Shown here: piece after piece, positions 26,606-35,142 of the stretch
Position numbering within the stretch: the stretch's first letter is position 1
Layout of the letters: each line of letters starts with the position of its first letter
Source: an uncultured Lewinella sp.
GTDB taxonomy: Bacteria; Bacteroidota; Bacteroidia; Chitinophagales; Saprospiraceae
Assembly (NCBI GenBank): GCA_913057725.1
Contig: CAJXOS010000025.1
Coordinates: 1 to 54,848 of the forward strand
DNA: 54,848 bases
Reading direction: 5' to 3'
Made by a program: the position numbers and the translations under genes
Notes under the pieces: generated by a model
What the model was told of the DNA's origin: nothing
Database searches by the model: none
Seen by the model: the letters and a program-made list of their open reading frames with translations, nothing else

Positions 26606-27040
26606 ATGGCCAATCCGGTTATTTCTGTTTCTGATATTGCTACAGCAGTGGCGACCTCTAAACGCATTCCTGAATTTCAAAATCCTCCCGAAGCCGCCGA
26701 ATACGAAAAACGACTCAAGGATACGCCGCACCTTATTCTGGTCGCATTTGATGGTACTCGCCCCGTCGGCTTCAAAGTTGGTTACGAAAGAGATGGCACA
26801 TTTTATTCCTGGATGGGTGGTGTTTTGCCAAGTTATCGCAGACGGAATATTGCCTTACGGCTAGCTCAGAAACAGGAGGAGTGGGCCCGTAAACAAGGCT
26901 ATAAAAGCGTGACGTTTAAAACGCGCAACCAACACAAGAACATGCTTCTTTTTGCGCTCAAGCGAGGCTTTAATGTTGTGGGCTTTAAAGAAAAAGGTGA
27001 TGTCATGACCAACCGAATCCTACTCCGGAAGGTTCTTTAG
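26606..27040 (+). CDS. GNAT-family N-acetyltransferase
   Basis: This 144-residue protein has the GNAT signature: GYERDGTFYSWMGGVLPSYRRRNIALRLAQKQEEWARKQGYKSVTFKTRNQHKNMLLFALKRGF, in which the acetyl-CoA-binding loop is R.RNIA. The acceptor substrate is unknown. The frame is open from TTG at 26582, but the ATG at 26606 gives the usual length. It follows the S10 gene with a 33-base gap. Confidence 0.9.
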   Translation: MANPVISVSDIATAVATSKRIPEFQNPPEAAEYEKRLKDTPHLILVAFDGTRPVGFKVGYERDGTFYSWMGGVLPSYRRRNIALRLAQKQEEWARKQGYKSVTFKTRNQHKNMLLFALKRGFNVVGFKEKGDVMTNRILLRKVL

Positions 27041-27113
27041 TCATTGAACGGAATTATTCAAAATTTCGTCCACGCGGCGTATCTTGCGCCTTCGTTTCAA
27101 ACAGAATCAACTT

Positions 27114-27980
27114 ATGCGGTACTTCATCCTGACCTTAGTACTATTGGCTGGCTTCGGCACAGCATTTGCCCAAGGCGAATTCTCTGGTGGCTTCAAAGCC
27201 GGACTTAACTTCAATAATATCATCGGCGATGAGGAATCTGCTGATGAGGTATTCTCCACCAATACCGGCTTCCATATTGGAGCGTCTTTCGTGTATACCG
27301 TAACAGATTTGTTCGGTATCAAAGCAGAATTGATGTATAGCCAAAAGGGTACTCAGTATTCTTATGACGGTCCTTCTTACTTTACTTTTTATCGCAGCAG
27401 CACTGGCACGCCCATTTATGCTGTTGGCAACCGCCGGAGCGATATCAGTATAGCAAACTCTTACATCGACATCCCGTTGATGGTCTATTACAAAATTGGC
27501 CCTTTTGAACTAGAGGCTGGTGTAAATGCCGGAATCTTAGTAGGTAGCACAGGAAGTGGTGGTATCACTTTCTCTGGTGCCACTCAAGCCGGTAGCCCAA
27601 TTGCTGAATTCACAACGGGTGTGGAGCACGCCTACTACAGCGACGAGCAAGGCTTGGATGCTGTAATCCAGGGTAGCGCTGTGACTTTGAATACCATCCC
27701 TGATGTTATCCAACCAAGCAACATCAACGCCTATTATGAGGCAGCTGATAACACGGACAAGAAATATAAGACCTTAGACTTGGGACTAAATGCAGGCCTC
27801 CTGTTCTTCATGAATCAGGGGCTTTACGTCGGCGTACGTGCTAACTATGGCTTGACGGACATCACTAATGAGTCGCAAGATGTTAGCCAGGTATCGCTAG
27901 CTCCTGGCAACCGATATGAAACACGTGATGATATTGATCAGAACATCTCGATCCAAGCTTCTGTAGGATTTCGGTTTTAG
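27114..27980 (+). CDS. Outer-membrane beta-barrel protein (PorT/OMP_b-brl family)
   Basis: This 288-residue protein has a signal peptide (MRYFILTLVLLAGFGTAFAQ, cut after 20) and a beta-barrel pattern: G.KAGLNFNNI, GFHIGASFVYTV, FGIKAELMYSQKGT, YIDIPLMVYYKIGPFELEAG, LGLNAGLLF, GLYVGVRANYGL, SIQASVGFRF, with an aromatic C-terminus. It belongs to the 8-strand outer-membrane barrel family common in Bacteroidota. Function unknown. The GTG/TTG frame begins at 27084, but ATG at 27114 opens the signal peptide. Confidence 0.92.
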   Translation: MRYFILTLVLLAGFGTAFAQGEFSGGFKAGLNFNNIIGDEESADEVFSTNTGFHIGASFVYTVTDLFGIKAELMYSQKGTQYSYDGPSYFTFYRSSTGTPIYAVGNRRSDISIANSYIDIPLMVYYKIGPFELEAGVNAGILVGSTGSGGITFSGATQAGSPIAEFTTGVEHAYYSDEQGLDAVIQGSAVTLNTIPDVIQPSNINAYYEAADNTDKKYKTLDLGLNAGLLFFMNQGLYVGVRANYGLTDITNESQDVSQVSLAPGNRYETRDDIDQNISIQASVGFRF

Positions 27981-28010
27981 CGAAATATTGAGATCAAGCT
28001 GTACGGTAGC

Positions 28011-28049
28011 GGGTAGAAGGGTAAATGTCCTTCTACCCATTATTTTTTT
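28011..28049 (+). terminator. Rho-independent terminator after the barrel protein gene
   Basis: A perfect 10-base-pair stem (28011-28020 with 28029-28038, 8-base loop) is followed by a TATTTTTTT tract. It ends the plus-strand transcript and overlaps the last bases of the purine nucleoside phosphorylase gene. Confidence 0.9.
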
Positions 28050-28878
28050 ACCAGCTTTTCAGCAGTTCCTTGACCAAGGCCTGCACCTTCGGCGTAACTC
28101 GGCCAACCATTTCTATTACCGCCTCTACCGTAGTTTCCTGTATTTCCTCAATGGGATAGCATTTATTGGAAACGACCGACACTACGAATATGGGCAAGGA
28201 CATATGCTTGGCCACTAGTACTTCGGGCACGGTAGACATCCCAATTAGGTCTGCTCCCAGGTGATGAAATGCTTCATACTCTGCTGGCGTTTCCAGGTTT
28301 GGCCCCTGCAGGCCCAGGTAAACACCTTCGTGTGCTGGTATCTGGTGCTGCTTCGCTAACGCTAAGGCTTGGGCATTAAGCTTGCGATCATAGGTGTGCA
28401 GCATATCTGGAAAGCGTGGCCCTAGGCGTTCGTCATTATAGCCACGCAGCGGGTTAGCCCCCATATGGTTAATATGGTCCCGAACAAAAACGATATCTCC
28501 AGCTTCAATATCAGCGTTGACACTTCCGGAAGCATTAGAAATAATTAGCCGTTCAATACCAAGGAACTTCAGCACACGCACCGGGAAAGTAACCTCCTCC
28601 ATACTATACCCTTCATAGTAGTGAAAGCGCCCAGCCATGGCTACCACTGGAATGCCCGCCAACAATCCGAAGATGAGTGTACCGCGATGGCTTTCTACCG
28701 TCGACACAGGAAAATGCGGAATGTCTTCATAAGCGATGCTAACTGCTTGCTCAATCTCATCCGCTAGGCCACTTAGGCCGGTGCCTAAAATCAAACCAAA
28801 GCGAGGCTTAAGTGAGGATTTTGTTTGAAGAAAACCTACGGCCTCCTGAATATGATCGTACAAGTTTTTGGCAGGCAT
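28048..28878 (-). CDS. punA: Purine nucleoside phosphorylase
   Basis: This 276-residue cytosolic enzyme of the trimeric (PNP/MTAP) family cleaves inosine or guanosine with phosphate in purine salvage. Motifs include LGTGLSGLAD (phosphate site), ESHRGTLIFG, AGRFHYYEGY, SNASGSVN, GVYLGLQGPNLETPAEYEAF (purine/ribose site) and SNKCYPIEE. The length is typical. A putative terminator of the upstream DUF2723 gene ends 60 bases before its start, so it is probably expressed from its own promoter. Confidence 0.95.
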   Translation of the reverse strand: MPAKNLYDHIQEAVGFLQTKSSLKPRFGLILGTGLSGLADEIEQAVSIAYEDIPHFPVSTVESHRGTLIFGLLAGIPVVAMAGRFHYYEGYSMEEVTFPVRVLKFLGIERLIISNASGSVNADIEAGDIVFVRDHINHMGANPLRGYNDERLGPRFPDMLHTYDRKLNAQALALAKQHQIPAHEGVYLGLQGPNLETPAEYEAFHHLGADLIGMSTVPEVLVAKHMSLPIFVVSVVSNKCYPIEEIQETTVEAVIEMVGRVTPKVQALVKELLKSW

Positions 28879-28930
28879 AATTCTTGATATTGCGCAGAAA
28901 TAGAATCGCGATTTTTAGTTGGATACGGGT

Positions 28931-28971
28931 AAAAACAACAGTTCCCGAACCGGTATCGATTCGGGAACTGT
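28931..28971 (-). terminator. Rho-independent terminator of the DUF2723 gene
   Basis: On the minus strand a perfect 12-base-pair stem (28938-28949 with 28960-28971, 10-base loop) is followed by a TTGTTTTTA tract. It lies 7 bases after the DUF2723 stop codon. Confidence 0.88.
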
Positions 28972-28977
28972 AGCGTA

Positions 28978-31900
28978 TTATTGATTACCAGTTGGAGCCT
29001 CTGGACTAGAAACCTCAACCGGAGGCCCATCTCCTGACGATGGTGGAGGAGTTGGCGCACTAGGAGTGCTTGGTCCATCTAGTGGCACTGGCAACTCTCC
29101 TGGTGGAGGCAACTGCGGTTGCAAGAAGTCGCCGAAGGCAATCTGCAACTCCTTAGCATAGGCGGTATCACCTGCTCGGTTAGCATAAGCCACCAAACGA
29201 TCCGCCACTGCGATTGCAGCCTGGAAGTCGGTACCGTAGCTCAACTGCAAAATATCATCCGGCAAAGTGATGTAATAGTTCAGGCGGTCTTCGATATTAC
29301 GAGCTAGTACCTGCATATGAGGCTTAGCTTTATCATAAGCATCAGCTTGTGAGTACACTCCAAGCATGTAAGCCGCATGAATTCCGTGCTCGAAGTTCAT
29401 ATCCGGGAAGGCCTCAAAATATTGATCCACCATTTCAACAGCACGCTGGTTCTCTCCTTTTTGTAGCAAAGCTAAAGAAGCACGCTGCATAGCAAACTGC
29501 ATACTTTGCACACTTGGACCATAGCTATGAGCTACGTAAGTATCTTCTTTATCGAAGTTACCCCAACGCCACTTTGTAGTGATGTTTTCGAACATCGCAT
29601 CGGTGTTTACTCGGCCACTACCTAGCAAACCGTAAACGTTGTTTTCACTTTGTGATCTAACCGGAACCAAGCGCAAGGCCAAACCTTCAAGCTGCATGAA
29701 ATCCTGCATTCCGAAGAGCTTCTCCATACGAGCCGTCACTGCAAAATAAATTGGACGCTCCCATAGGTTCGAAGCGATGATATCCAAAATGGCAATCTCA
29801 TCCTTCAACAACTGTGTGCCATTTACCTGTACCGGAATCCCTGGTACAATGTTAGCCGTATCTGCTTGCGTTACCGTACCAGTACGAAGCACCTCCTGCT
29901 TATCCACTGGAATTACTACTCGCGTAGTTGGGTAGTGGGCTTCGATCACACGACCACTCTGACTAGACAAAGGATTGTCCTCACCAATAAAGCGTACAAA
30001 GTTCTGCAAGCTCATTGGGCGGTCCTGGCCCGTTTGGTTAAAGTAGAATACTTGATTTCGAAGTTTACCTCGGAGTTTTTCCCGAGGAATACTCATCTTG
30101 ATCGGTGCCGAGTCGTTCACCTTCCTGCGTAGCAGATCAATGTACCAGTCTACCGCAATCAAACTCAAGTTGACTACACGTACATCTGTGCGAATACCTT
30201 CTACCTCCTGAGCATACCAAAGTGGATAAGTATCGTTATCACCGTAGGTGAATATGATGGAGTTTGGCTCCAGTGAATTGAGGAAGTTGTTAGCATAGTC
30301 ACGAGCTCCGCTATGGTCAGCACGGGTGTGATCATCAAAGTTCTGGAAGCCCATAAGTAGTGGTGCAATCAATACTAGCACACCAGCACCAATAGCACTC
30401 ACAGACCTACTCGTACCGACTCGACTCACCAGCATCTGGAACAAGGCCGGCACCGCCATCCCTATCCATATACAGTAGGTAAATATCGAGCCCGCCAGTA
30501 CATAATCTCGCTCCCGGGGTTCATTGGGAGGCTGGTTCGAGTAGACTATAATTCCTAATCCCGTAATGATAAATAGCGCCAGGAGCCCCATGAAGTCATT
30601 GGGTCGCTGTTGCGAATGCCAGAACAAGCCTAACAATCCAAACAGGAATGGCAGCATGTAGTAAACATTGCGGGAAGGATCATTCTTCATTTTCTCCGGC
30701 AAGGCGCTTTGGTCACCCAAACGCATTTCATCTAAGAAGCTGATACCCGTTATCCAATTACCAGCGCTCTCATCCCAATCGTAGAAACCTTGCTGGCCAT
30801 TTTGTCGGCCGGAGAAGTTCCACATAAAGTAACGCCAGTACATCCATCCAATTTGATAGCGGACGAAGAAGGAGAAGTTATCTCCAACACTTGGCCTACC
30901 TCCAGGCGTTCCCTGATCAGGGTTGAGTCCCATCCACTGCTTATACAAGCGTGGACGTCCTAGGGTATTATCTCCCATACGAGGGAAGAAGCGCTTAGAG
31001 CGCGTAGGATAATCAACTGAAATTTTGTAGTCGGTCTTTTCGTAGCGATCTCCCACCAAACCGTAACGATCCGTAACATCAGTAGTACGAGAGTTAGGAT
31101 CTACATCAAAGTCAGGACCACGTAGAAGTGGACGCTCACCATATTGCTCACGGTTGAGGTAAGGCAATAAGCGCATAGCATCGCTAGGGTTATTCATATT
31201 GACCGGAGTAGCCGCATTAGCACGTAGTACAACAACACCAATAGTGCTAAAGCCAATGACCACCAATGTCATCGCTACAATGATTTGCTGCAGCATGGCA
31301 TGCTTGCGCTGATGGGCAAAGCGGATACCAAAGACCAAGACCGCCCCAACAATCAACAAAGTAGGAATGATGCCAGAATGTGGTGGCAAACCAAAATCAT
31401 TCACCATCAATAATTCCATCCAAGTCCAAAGGGTAGGAATACCAACAATGATAAACTTCTGGATAAGTACAATGGCAGCCACACCGATACCGGCAGCAAT
31501 CACCATTCCACGGAAGTTAGTCTCTTTGTATTTCTTGAAGTAGTAGAACAATGCTAGCGCAGGGAATGTCAGCATACTCAGCAAGTGCACTCCAATGGAA
31601 AGTCCCGCAGCGTACACCGCAAAGATCAACCAACGATCGCTATCTGGTTCATCTGGCAAAACGTACCACTTGATCGTTGCCCAGAGAGTTAGGGCAGTAA
31701 ACATAGTGGACATCGCGTATACCTCGCCTTCTACCGCTGAGAACCAAATAGAAGTAGCGAAGGCAGTCGCCAAGCCAGCGACTAATCCACCTCCCGCAAG
31801 GGCAAGGTCTTGAGCAGAGTCGGTTTCACCATCGCGTCCAACCAAGGAAAATTTACCCAAATGGATAGTCACCCATGCAATGAAGGCCGCTGCAAAAGCA

Positions 31901-32160
31901 GTACATAGGCCAGACATCATATTTACGGAAAACGCAATATCCTCAGGGTTATCACTGACCAATTCTGCCACCCAGGTAAACAGGCGACCAACCAATAAGA
32001 ACAGGGGTGCACCAGGAGGGTGAACAACTTGAAGCTTATACGCTCCTAGAATGAATTCTCCGCAATCCCACAGACTACCGGTTCTTTCAACAGAGAGGAA
32101 ATAGACAAAGGCTGCAATGGCAAAAACTATCCAACCTGTCAGGCGATGAAGACCTTTCAT
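28978..32160 (-). CDS. DUF2723 multi-pass membrane protein (probable lipid-linked-sugar glycosyltransferase)
   Basis: This 1060-residue inner-membrane protein belongs to the DUF2723 family, whose eukaryotic relative TMEM260 is a protein O-mannosyltransferase of GT-C fold. The catalytic-type motif SLWDCGEF is near residue 29 and HPPGAPLFLL near 47. About 10-11 hydrophobic helices follow in the first 620 residues. The C-terminal half is soluble with TPR-like helices (about 870-1000). The last ~40 residues are a Pro/Ser tail (PPPGELPVPLDGPSTPSAPTPPP). O-glycosylation of exported proteins would fit a Bacteroidota envelope; this is inferred from the family. Confidence 0.9.
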   Translation of the reverse strand: MKGLHRLTGWIVFAIAAFVYFLSVERTGSLWDCGEFILGAYKLQVVHPPGAPLFLLVGRLFTWVAELVSDNPEDIAFSVNMMSGLCTAFAAAFIAWVTIHLGKFSLVGRDGETDSAQDLALAGGGLVAGLATAFATSIWFSAVEGEVYAMSTMFTALTLWATIKWYVLPDEPDSDRWLIFAVYAAGLSIGVHLLSMLTFPALALFYYFKKYKETNFRGMVIAAGIGVAAIVLIQKFIIVGIPTLWTWMELLMVNDFGLPPHSGIIPTLLIVGAVLVFGIRFAHQRKHAMLQQIIVAMTLVVIGFSTIGVVVLRANAATPVNMNNPSDAMRLLPYLNREQYGERPLLRGPDFDVDPNSRTTDVTDRYGLVGDRYEKTDYKISVDYPTRSKRFFPRMGDNTLGRPRLYKQWMGLNPDQGTPGGRPSVGDNFSFFVRYQIGWMYWRYFMWNFSGRQNGQQGFYDWDESAGNWITGISFLDEMRLGDQSALPEKMKNDPSRNVYYMLPFLFGLLGLFWHSQQRPNDFMGLLALFIITGLGIIVYSNQPPNEPRERDYVLAGSIFTYCIWIGMAVPALFQMLVSRVGTSRSVSAIGAGVLVLIAPLLMGFQNFDDHTRADHSGARDYANNFLNSLEPNSIIFTYGDNDTYPLWYAQEVEGIRTDVRVVNLSLIAVDWYIDLLRRKVNDSAPIKMSIPREKLRGKLRNQVFYFNQTGQDRPMSLQNFVRFIGEDNPLSSQSGRVIEAHYPTTRVVIPVDKQEVLRTGTVTQADTANIVPGIPVQVNGTQLLKDEIAILDIIASNLWERPIYFAVTARMEKLFGMQDFMQLEGLALRLVPVRSQSENNVYGLLGSGRVNTDAMFENITTKWRWGNFDKEDTYVAHSYGPSVQSMQFAMQRASLALLQKGENQRAVEMVDQYFEAFPDMNFEHGIHAAYMLGVYSQADAYDKAKPHMQVLARNIEDRLNYYITLPDDILQLSYGTDFQAAIAVADRLVAYANRAGDTAYAKELQIAFGDFLQPQLPPPGELPVPLDGPSTPSAPTPPPSSGDGPPVEVSSPEAPTGNQ

Positions 32161-32557
32161 GTATTTAAAAATTATCAGCAGTTACGCAGGTTGCAGATGA
32201 TTTTCTGCATATAGGTAACCGCAATGCTCTCTCATGAATTTACTTGATCTGATTCCTGCAAAAACAGCGGATCAAATAAATTCACAATCGTTTCATATAT
32301 GTTATATGGTATCGTTTCTAAAACAAACCACAAATCTAAGAAAATATTACCGTCGCTGGCCATCTTAATAGGTAGCTTAAGTAAAGAAGCCAGCATTAGG
32401 GCGATCCATAGACCATTATTGAGCCTAAACCCTTAACAATCAAGGCTTATCCACGAATTTCATCTGACTTTGTTTTGGAAATAATCTTACGGTATCTTTG
32501 ACCGTAGCCCAAAGGGATAGAGCTCAACCTCACGAAACCAATTAATGTTGTATTGTT
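32161..32557. other. Intergenic region with divergent promoters
   Basis: These 397 bases lie between the DUF2723 gene (minus) and the DUF4834-like gene (plus). No coding frame stands out. A good Bacteroidota promoter for the plus-strand gene is entered separately. The DUF2723 side (32170-32320) is AT-rich with no exact TAnnTTTG on the minus strand. Confidence 0.6.
32469..32500 (+). promoter_or_regulatory. Bacteroidota-type promoter of the DUF4834-like gene
   Basis: A -33 element TTTG (32469-32472) and a -7 element TATCTTTG (32493-32500) are separated by 20 bases, matching the Bacteroidota consensus TTTG/TAnnTTTG. The start codon at 32558 lies 57 bases downstream. Confidence 0.75.
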
Positions 32558-32728
32558 ATGATAAAGTTTCTAATTACCGGCGCCCTAATCTACTTCGTCT
32601 ATCGCTTCTTCATAGCACAACCTGCACTTGGAGATGACACCGCTAGTCACAGTCATCACGACAACCACAACCAGCAACAAACGCCTTCTCATGACGATGA
32701 GTACATCGACTACGAAGAAGTTGATTAA
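32558..32728 (+). CDS. DUF4834-like small membrane protein (56 residues)
   Basis: The frame ATG 32558 to TAA 32726-32728 encodes 56 residues: a membrane segment at about 4-19 (FLITGALIYFVYRFFI) followed by a polar, His/Asp-rich tail (HSHHDNHNQQQ ... DDEYIDYEEVD). Length, N-terminal helix and acidic C-terminus resemble DUF4834 microproteins of Bacteroidota. It has a consensus promoter upstream, which supports that it is real. Its stop lies 11 bases from the end of the convergent MG2-domain gene. Function unknown. Confidence 0.8.
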   Translation: MIKFLITGALIYFVYRFFIAQPALGDDTASHSHHDNHNQQQTPSHDDEYIDYEEVD

Positions 32729-32739
32729 GTACTGTCTGA

Positions 32740-34026
32740 TTAATTAGCAGGCACTCGGTAGACCAATGTCTGACGACCACGCCGGCCTTGCTCATCCTGA
32801 GCTACAATATCTACCCGATAAGCCGTTCTTTCCCAGCCATGACTATAGTTTAAGCGCAGGCGCCCCTCATCAGTCGTTTCTAAAGCAGGAAACCATCCAC
32901 TCACATTAGCCGCAGGTAGGTCCACATTTTCTTCCAGACGCCATCCCTGGTCTTGCACACTCGTATTATTCATCAAACTCAGCTCGGCTCCGAACGGTAG
33001 CACAAGATTCACATTAGTGGCCGAAGTGTTACGACTACCCATTGTCTCACGAATGGCTTTGCGCTGGCGATTCAGTTCCAAATAACGAAAAGCCGCCGGT
33101 GAATAGAAGAGTCGACCGAAAGCCAATCGGCCGTTAGCAGGTTGAAACTGGAATTGTTGCTGCCCTTCACCTTCTAATTGGAGCCTATTAACCATTCGTT
33201 GGTTGGACTGAAAAACGAAGCGACCGCGCTCATCACTCCCCATTTGCTGTTGCTCCTGACCTGCTTGCAGTGTGAAAGTCTGATTCTTAGCGGGTTGCCC
33301 GTCACCACCTAATATTTCCCCCTGCCAATAAAATCGACCACTAAGTCGGTCAGGTGTGACCACTCGAAGAGAATCACTCGTCTGCAGATTATCCATACCC
33401 ATAGCCAGTGAGGTACTTAGTAGGCCCCAATCGTTTATACTCACCGAACATTTTGCTTTTACCGGACGCCCCCTCCTATCGGTGACGGTTATATCCAAGT
33501 CAACACCTTGATTCGGGGCCAACCCCGCTGGCAGCGATGCTATTTCAATACGCAATTCTTTCTCAGGTATCTGTACTTCCGCTGTTTCACGCGCTGGCTC
33601 CCTTTGGCTCACCGCCTCTGGTCCTATCGGGCTTTGGTCATTATAGATTGCTAACGGTGCTTGTTGTAAAACCCTTTCTGTTGACCGCGACTCATCCCAT
33701 GCCCGGAGGGATAAATAATACCAGCCTGTCGGCAAACGCTCCGGAAGGACAAACTGCCCTTGTACATGATCCTCCCCTTGTCGCCAGTAGTTATAGAGCA
33801 CTGGTTCGCCATTCGCTCCAAAGAGGATAGACTGTACGAGGATATCCTCCCCAGCAAATTCCGGGGCTAAATACAACTGAAAACCCAACTGATCACCGGC
33901 TACATAAAAAGCTTTATCCAGATGTATCCACGACGGCTGCAGGCTCCGCCCCAATTGAGCTTGGGCACTAATAAGCACCCCCAGGAAGATGCCAAGCAAG
34001 ATGTATTTGCGATCAAGGGAAATCAT
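32740..34026 (-). CDS. Secreted protein with macroglobulin MG2-like domain
   Basis: This 428-residue protein has a signal peptide (1-23, ...VLISAQAQ) followed by an MG2-like domain: WIHLDKAFYVAGDQLGFQLYL and LPTGWYYLSLRAWDES are typical of bacterial macroglobulin-like proteins. A second beta-domain (about 165-215, VDLDITVTDRRGRPVKAKCSVSINDWG) resembles the bait/MG3-type region. It is much shorter than alpha-2-macroglobulin and lacks a thioester motif (CXEQ). It is the last gene of a TonB receptor/DUF4249 operon, so it is likely an accessory envelope protein for that uptake system. Confidence 0.82.
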   Translation of the reverse strand: MISLDRKYILLGIFLGVLISAQAQLGRSLQPSWIHLDKAFYVAGDQLGFQLYLAPEFAGEDILVQSILFGANGEPVLYNYWRQGEDHVQGQFVLPERLPTGWYYLSLRAWDESRSTERVLQQAPLAIYNDQSPIGPEAVSQREPARETAEVQIPEKELRIEIASLPAGLAPNQGVDLDITVTDRRGRPVKAKCSVSINDWGLLSTSLAMGMDNLQTSDSLRVVTPDRLSGRFYWQGEILGGDGQPAKNQTFTLQAGQEQQQMGSDERGRFVFQSNQRMVNRLQLEGEGQQQFQFQPANGRLAFGRLFYSPAAFRYLELNRQRKAIRETMGSRNTSATNVNLVLPFGAELSLMNNTSVQDQGWRLEENVDLPAANVSGWFPALETTDEGRLRLNYSHGWERTAYRVDIVAQDEQGRRGRQTLVYRVPAN

Positions 34027-34080
34027 ATCGATTGAATTAAGCGCTAAGCGATTTTGATAAAATCATGAGCAATCTAGATG

Positions 34081-35142
34081 CTATTCCTCCCAGTAAAATG
34101 GCTTGTCGTAGGATGCACCAAGTCCATCAATGCAGTTGTTACAAATCGTCACGGGTGGCATCGGTGCTCCGGTGAAAGGTCGCGGGCAGTAGGAAGCTGG
34201 ATTACCCATGTCTTCAGGCGAAATATAAAGTCGGATTGTATCTTGCTGAAAGGCCGAAAAGTAACCAAACACAAGTGCTGTGGAATCCTGTGTATTGCGC
34301 AAATTGGTACTAATACGCCCGGCAGGATTATCAAACACAGTACCCTCCCGCTCTAGTAGACTAGCAATCTCCTTCCAATAGCGAAAAGACTCCGGACTTA
34401 GAGCTTGCTGGTAGGCTGTCAAATAGTAGCCTTCTATTAGTTTTTTACCGATCACATCCTTAAACAGGGGGAAGTTTTGCACGGCATCACCACTAACGGT
34501 CGTTCCATCTAGAATTAGCGCACGACCCGCCTGATAGGGGTTTTCTACGTAGCAGATAAACGATAAATCATCCGTAATTCGGTAAGCATCGATAAAGTCC
34601 CAGCGCAACTGTGCCTTTTCCCCCAAAGCGTTACGCAATGGAGTATCTATGAAGAAGCTGATAGCCGGTATTCGCGACACTACACCATCAATACTCTGTG
34701 TTTCGATTTCATCAAACTGCCACCCTAAAGTCCCTGTTGGCGGCGCCGCAACGATTTGATCCCAATCGGAAATAATCTCGACGCCCTCCGGCAAACTCAC
34801 CTCTACTCGATAGCCCTTACCCACCTCCACTGCGAACTCGGCAGGATTGAGGGTCGTCTGATAAATACCATTTAATGGTGTCTGCTGAAAGGTATAGCTA
34901 TCACCATCCTCACTCTGCAGGGTCACCACAGCATCTGGCACTGCCTGATTAATATTACTGGTGTACACAAACATGCGTTCCACCTTAACTTCCGCGTAGG
35001 CGGGCTCCCCAGGTATTAATTTTCCCTGAATCACATAGCCTGTTTCCGGGCGTTGTGCAGGGTCAATTTCAATCTCATCCAAACAGGCAGTCCAATGGAG
35101 AACGGCGCCGATTAGCAGTAGGTATAAGCAGATTTTTTTCAT
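34081..35142 (-). CDS. DUF4249-family lipoprotein
   Basis: This 353-residue protein (ATG 35142; a GTG two codons earlier is possible) has a lipoprotein-like signal with a Cys at residue 20 (HWTAC, lipobox imperfect at the -3 position), then the DUF4249 fold: CLDEIEID, GYVIQGKLIPGEPAYAEVKVERMF, VPDAVVTLQSEDGDSYTF, GNPASYCPRPF. Family members sit beside TonB receptors and probably act as their extracellular or periplasmic partner lipoproteins. The start overlaps the receptor stop as ATGA, so the two are translationally coupled. Confidence 0.9.
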   Translation of the reverse strand: MKKICLYLLLIGAVLHWTACLDEIEIDPAQRPETGYVIQGKLIPGEPAYAEVKVERMFVYTSNINQAVPDAVVTLQSEDGDSYTFQQTPLNGIYQTTLNPAEFAVEVGKGYRVEVSLPEGVEIISDWDQIVAAPPTGTLGWQFDEIETQSIDGVVSRIPAISFFIDTPLRNALGEKAQLRWDFIDAYRITDDLSFICYVENPYQAGRALILDGTTVSGDAVQNFPLFKDVIGKKLIEGYYLTAYQQALSPESFRYWKEIASLLEREGTVFDNPAGRISTNLRNTQDSTALVFGYFSAFQQDTIRLYISPEDMGNPASYCPRPFTGAPMPPVTICNNCIDGLGASYDKPFYWEE

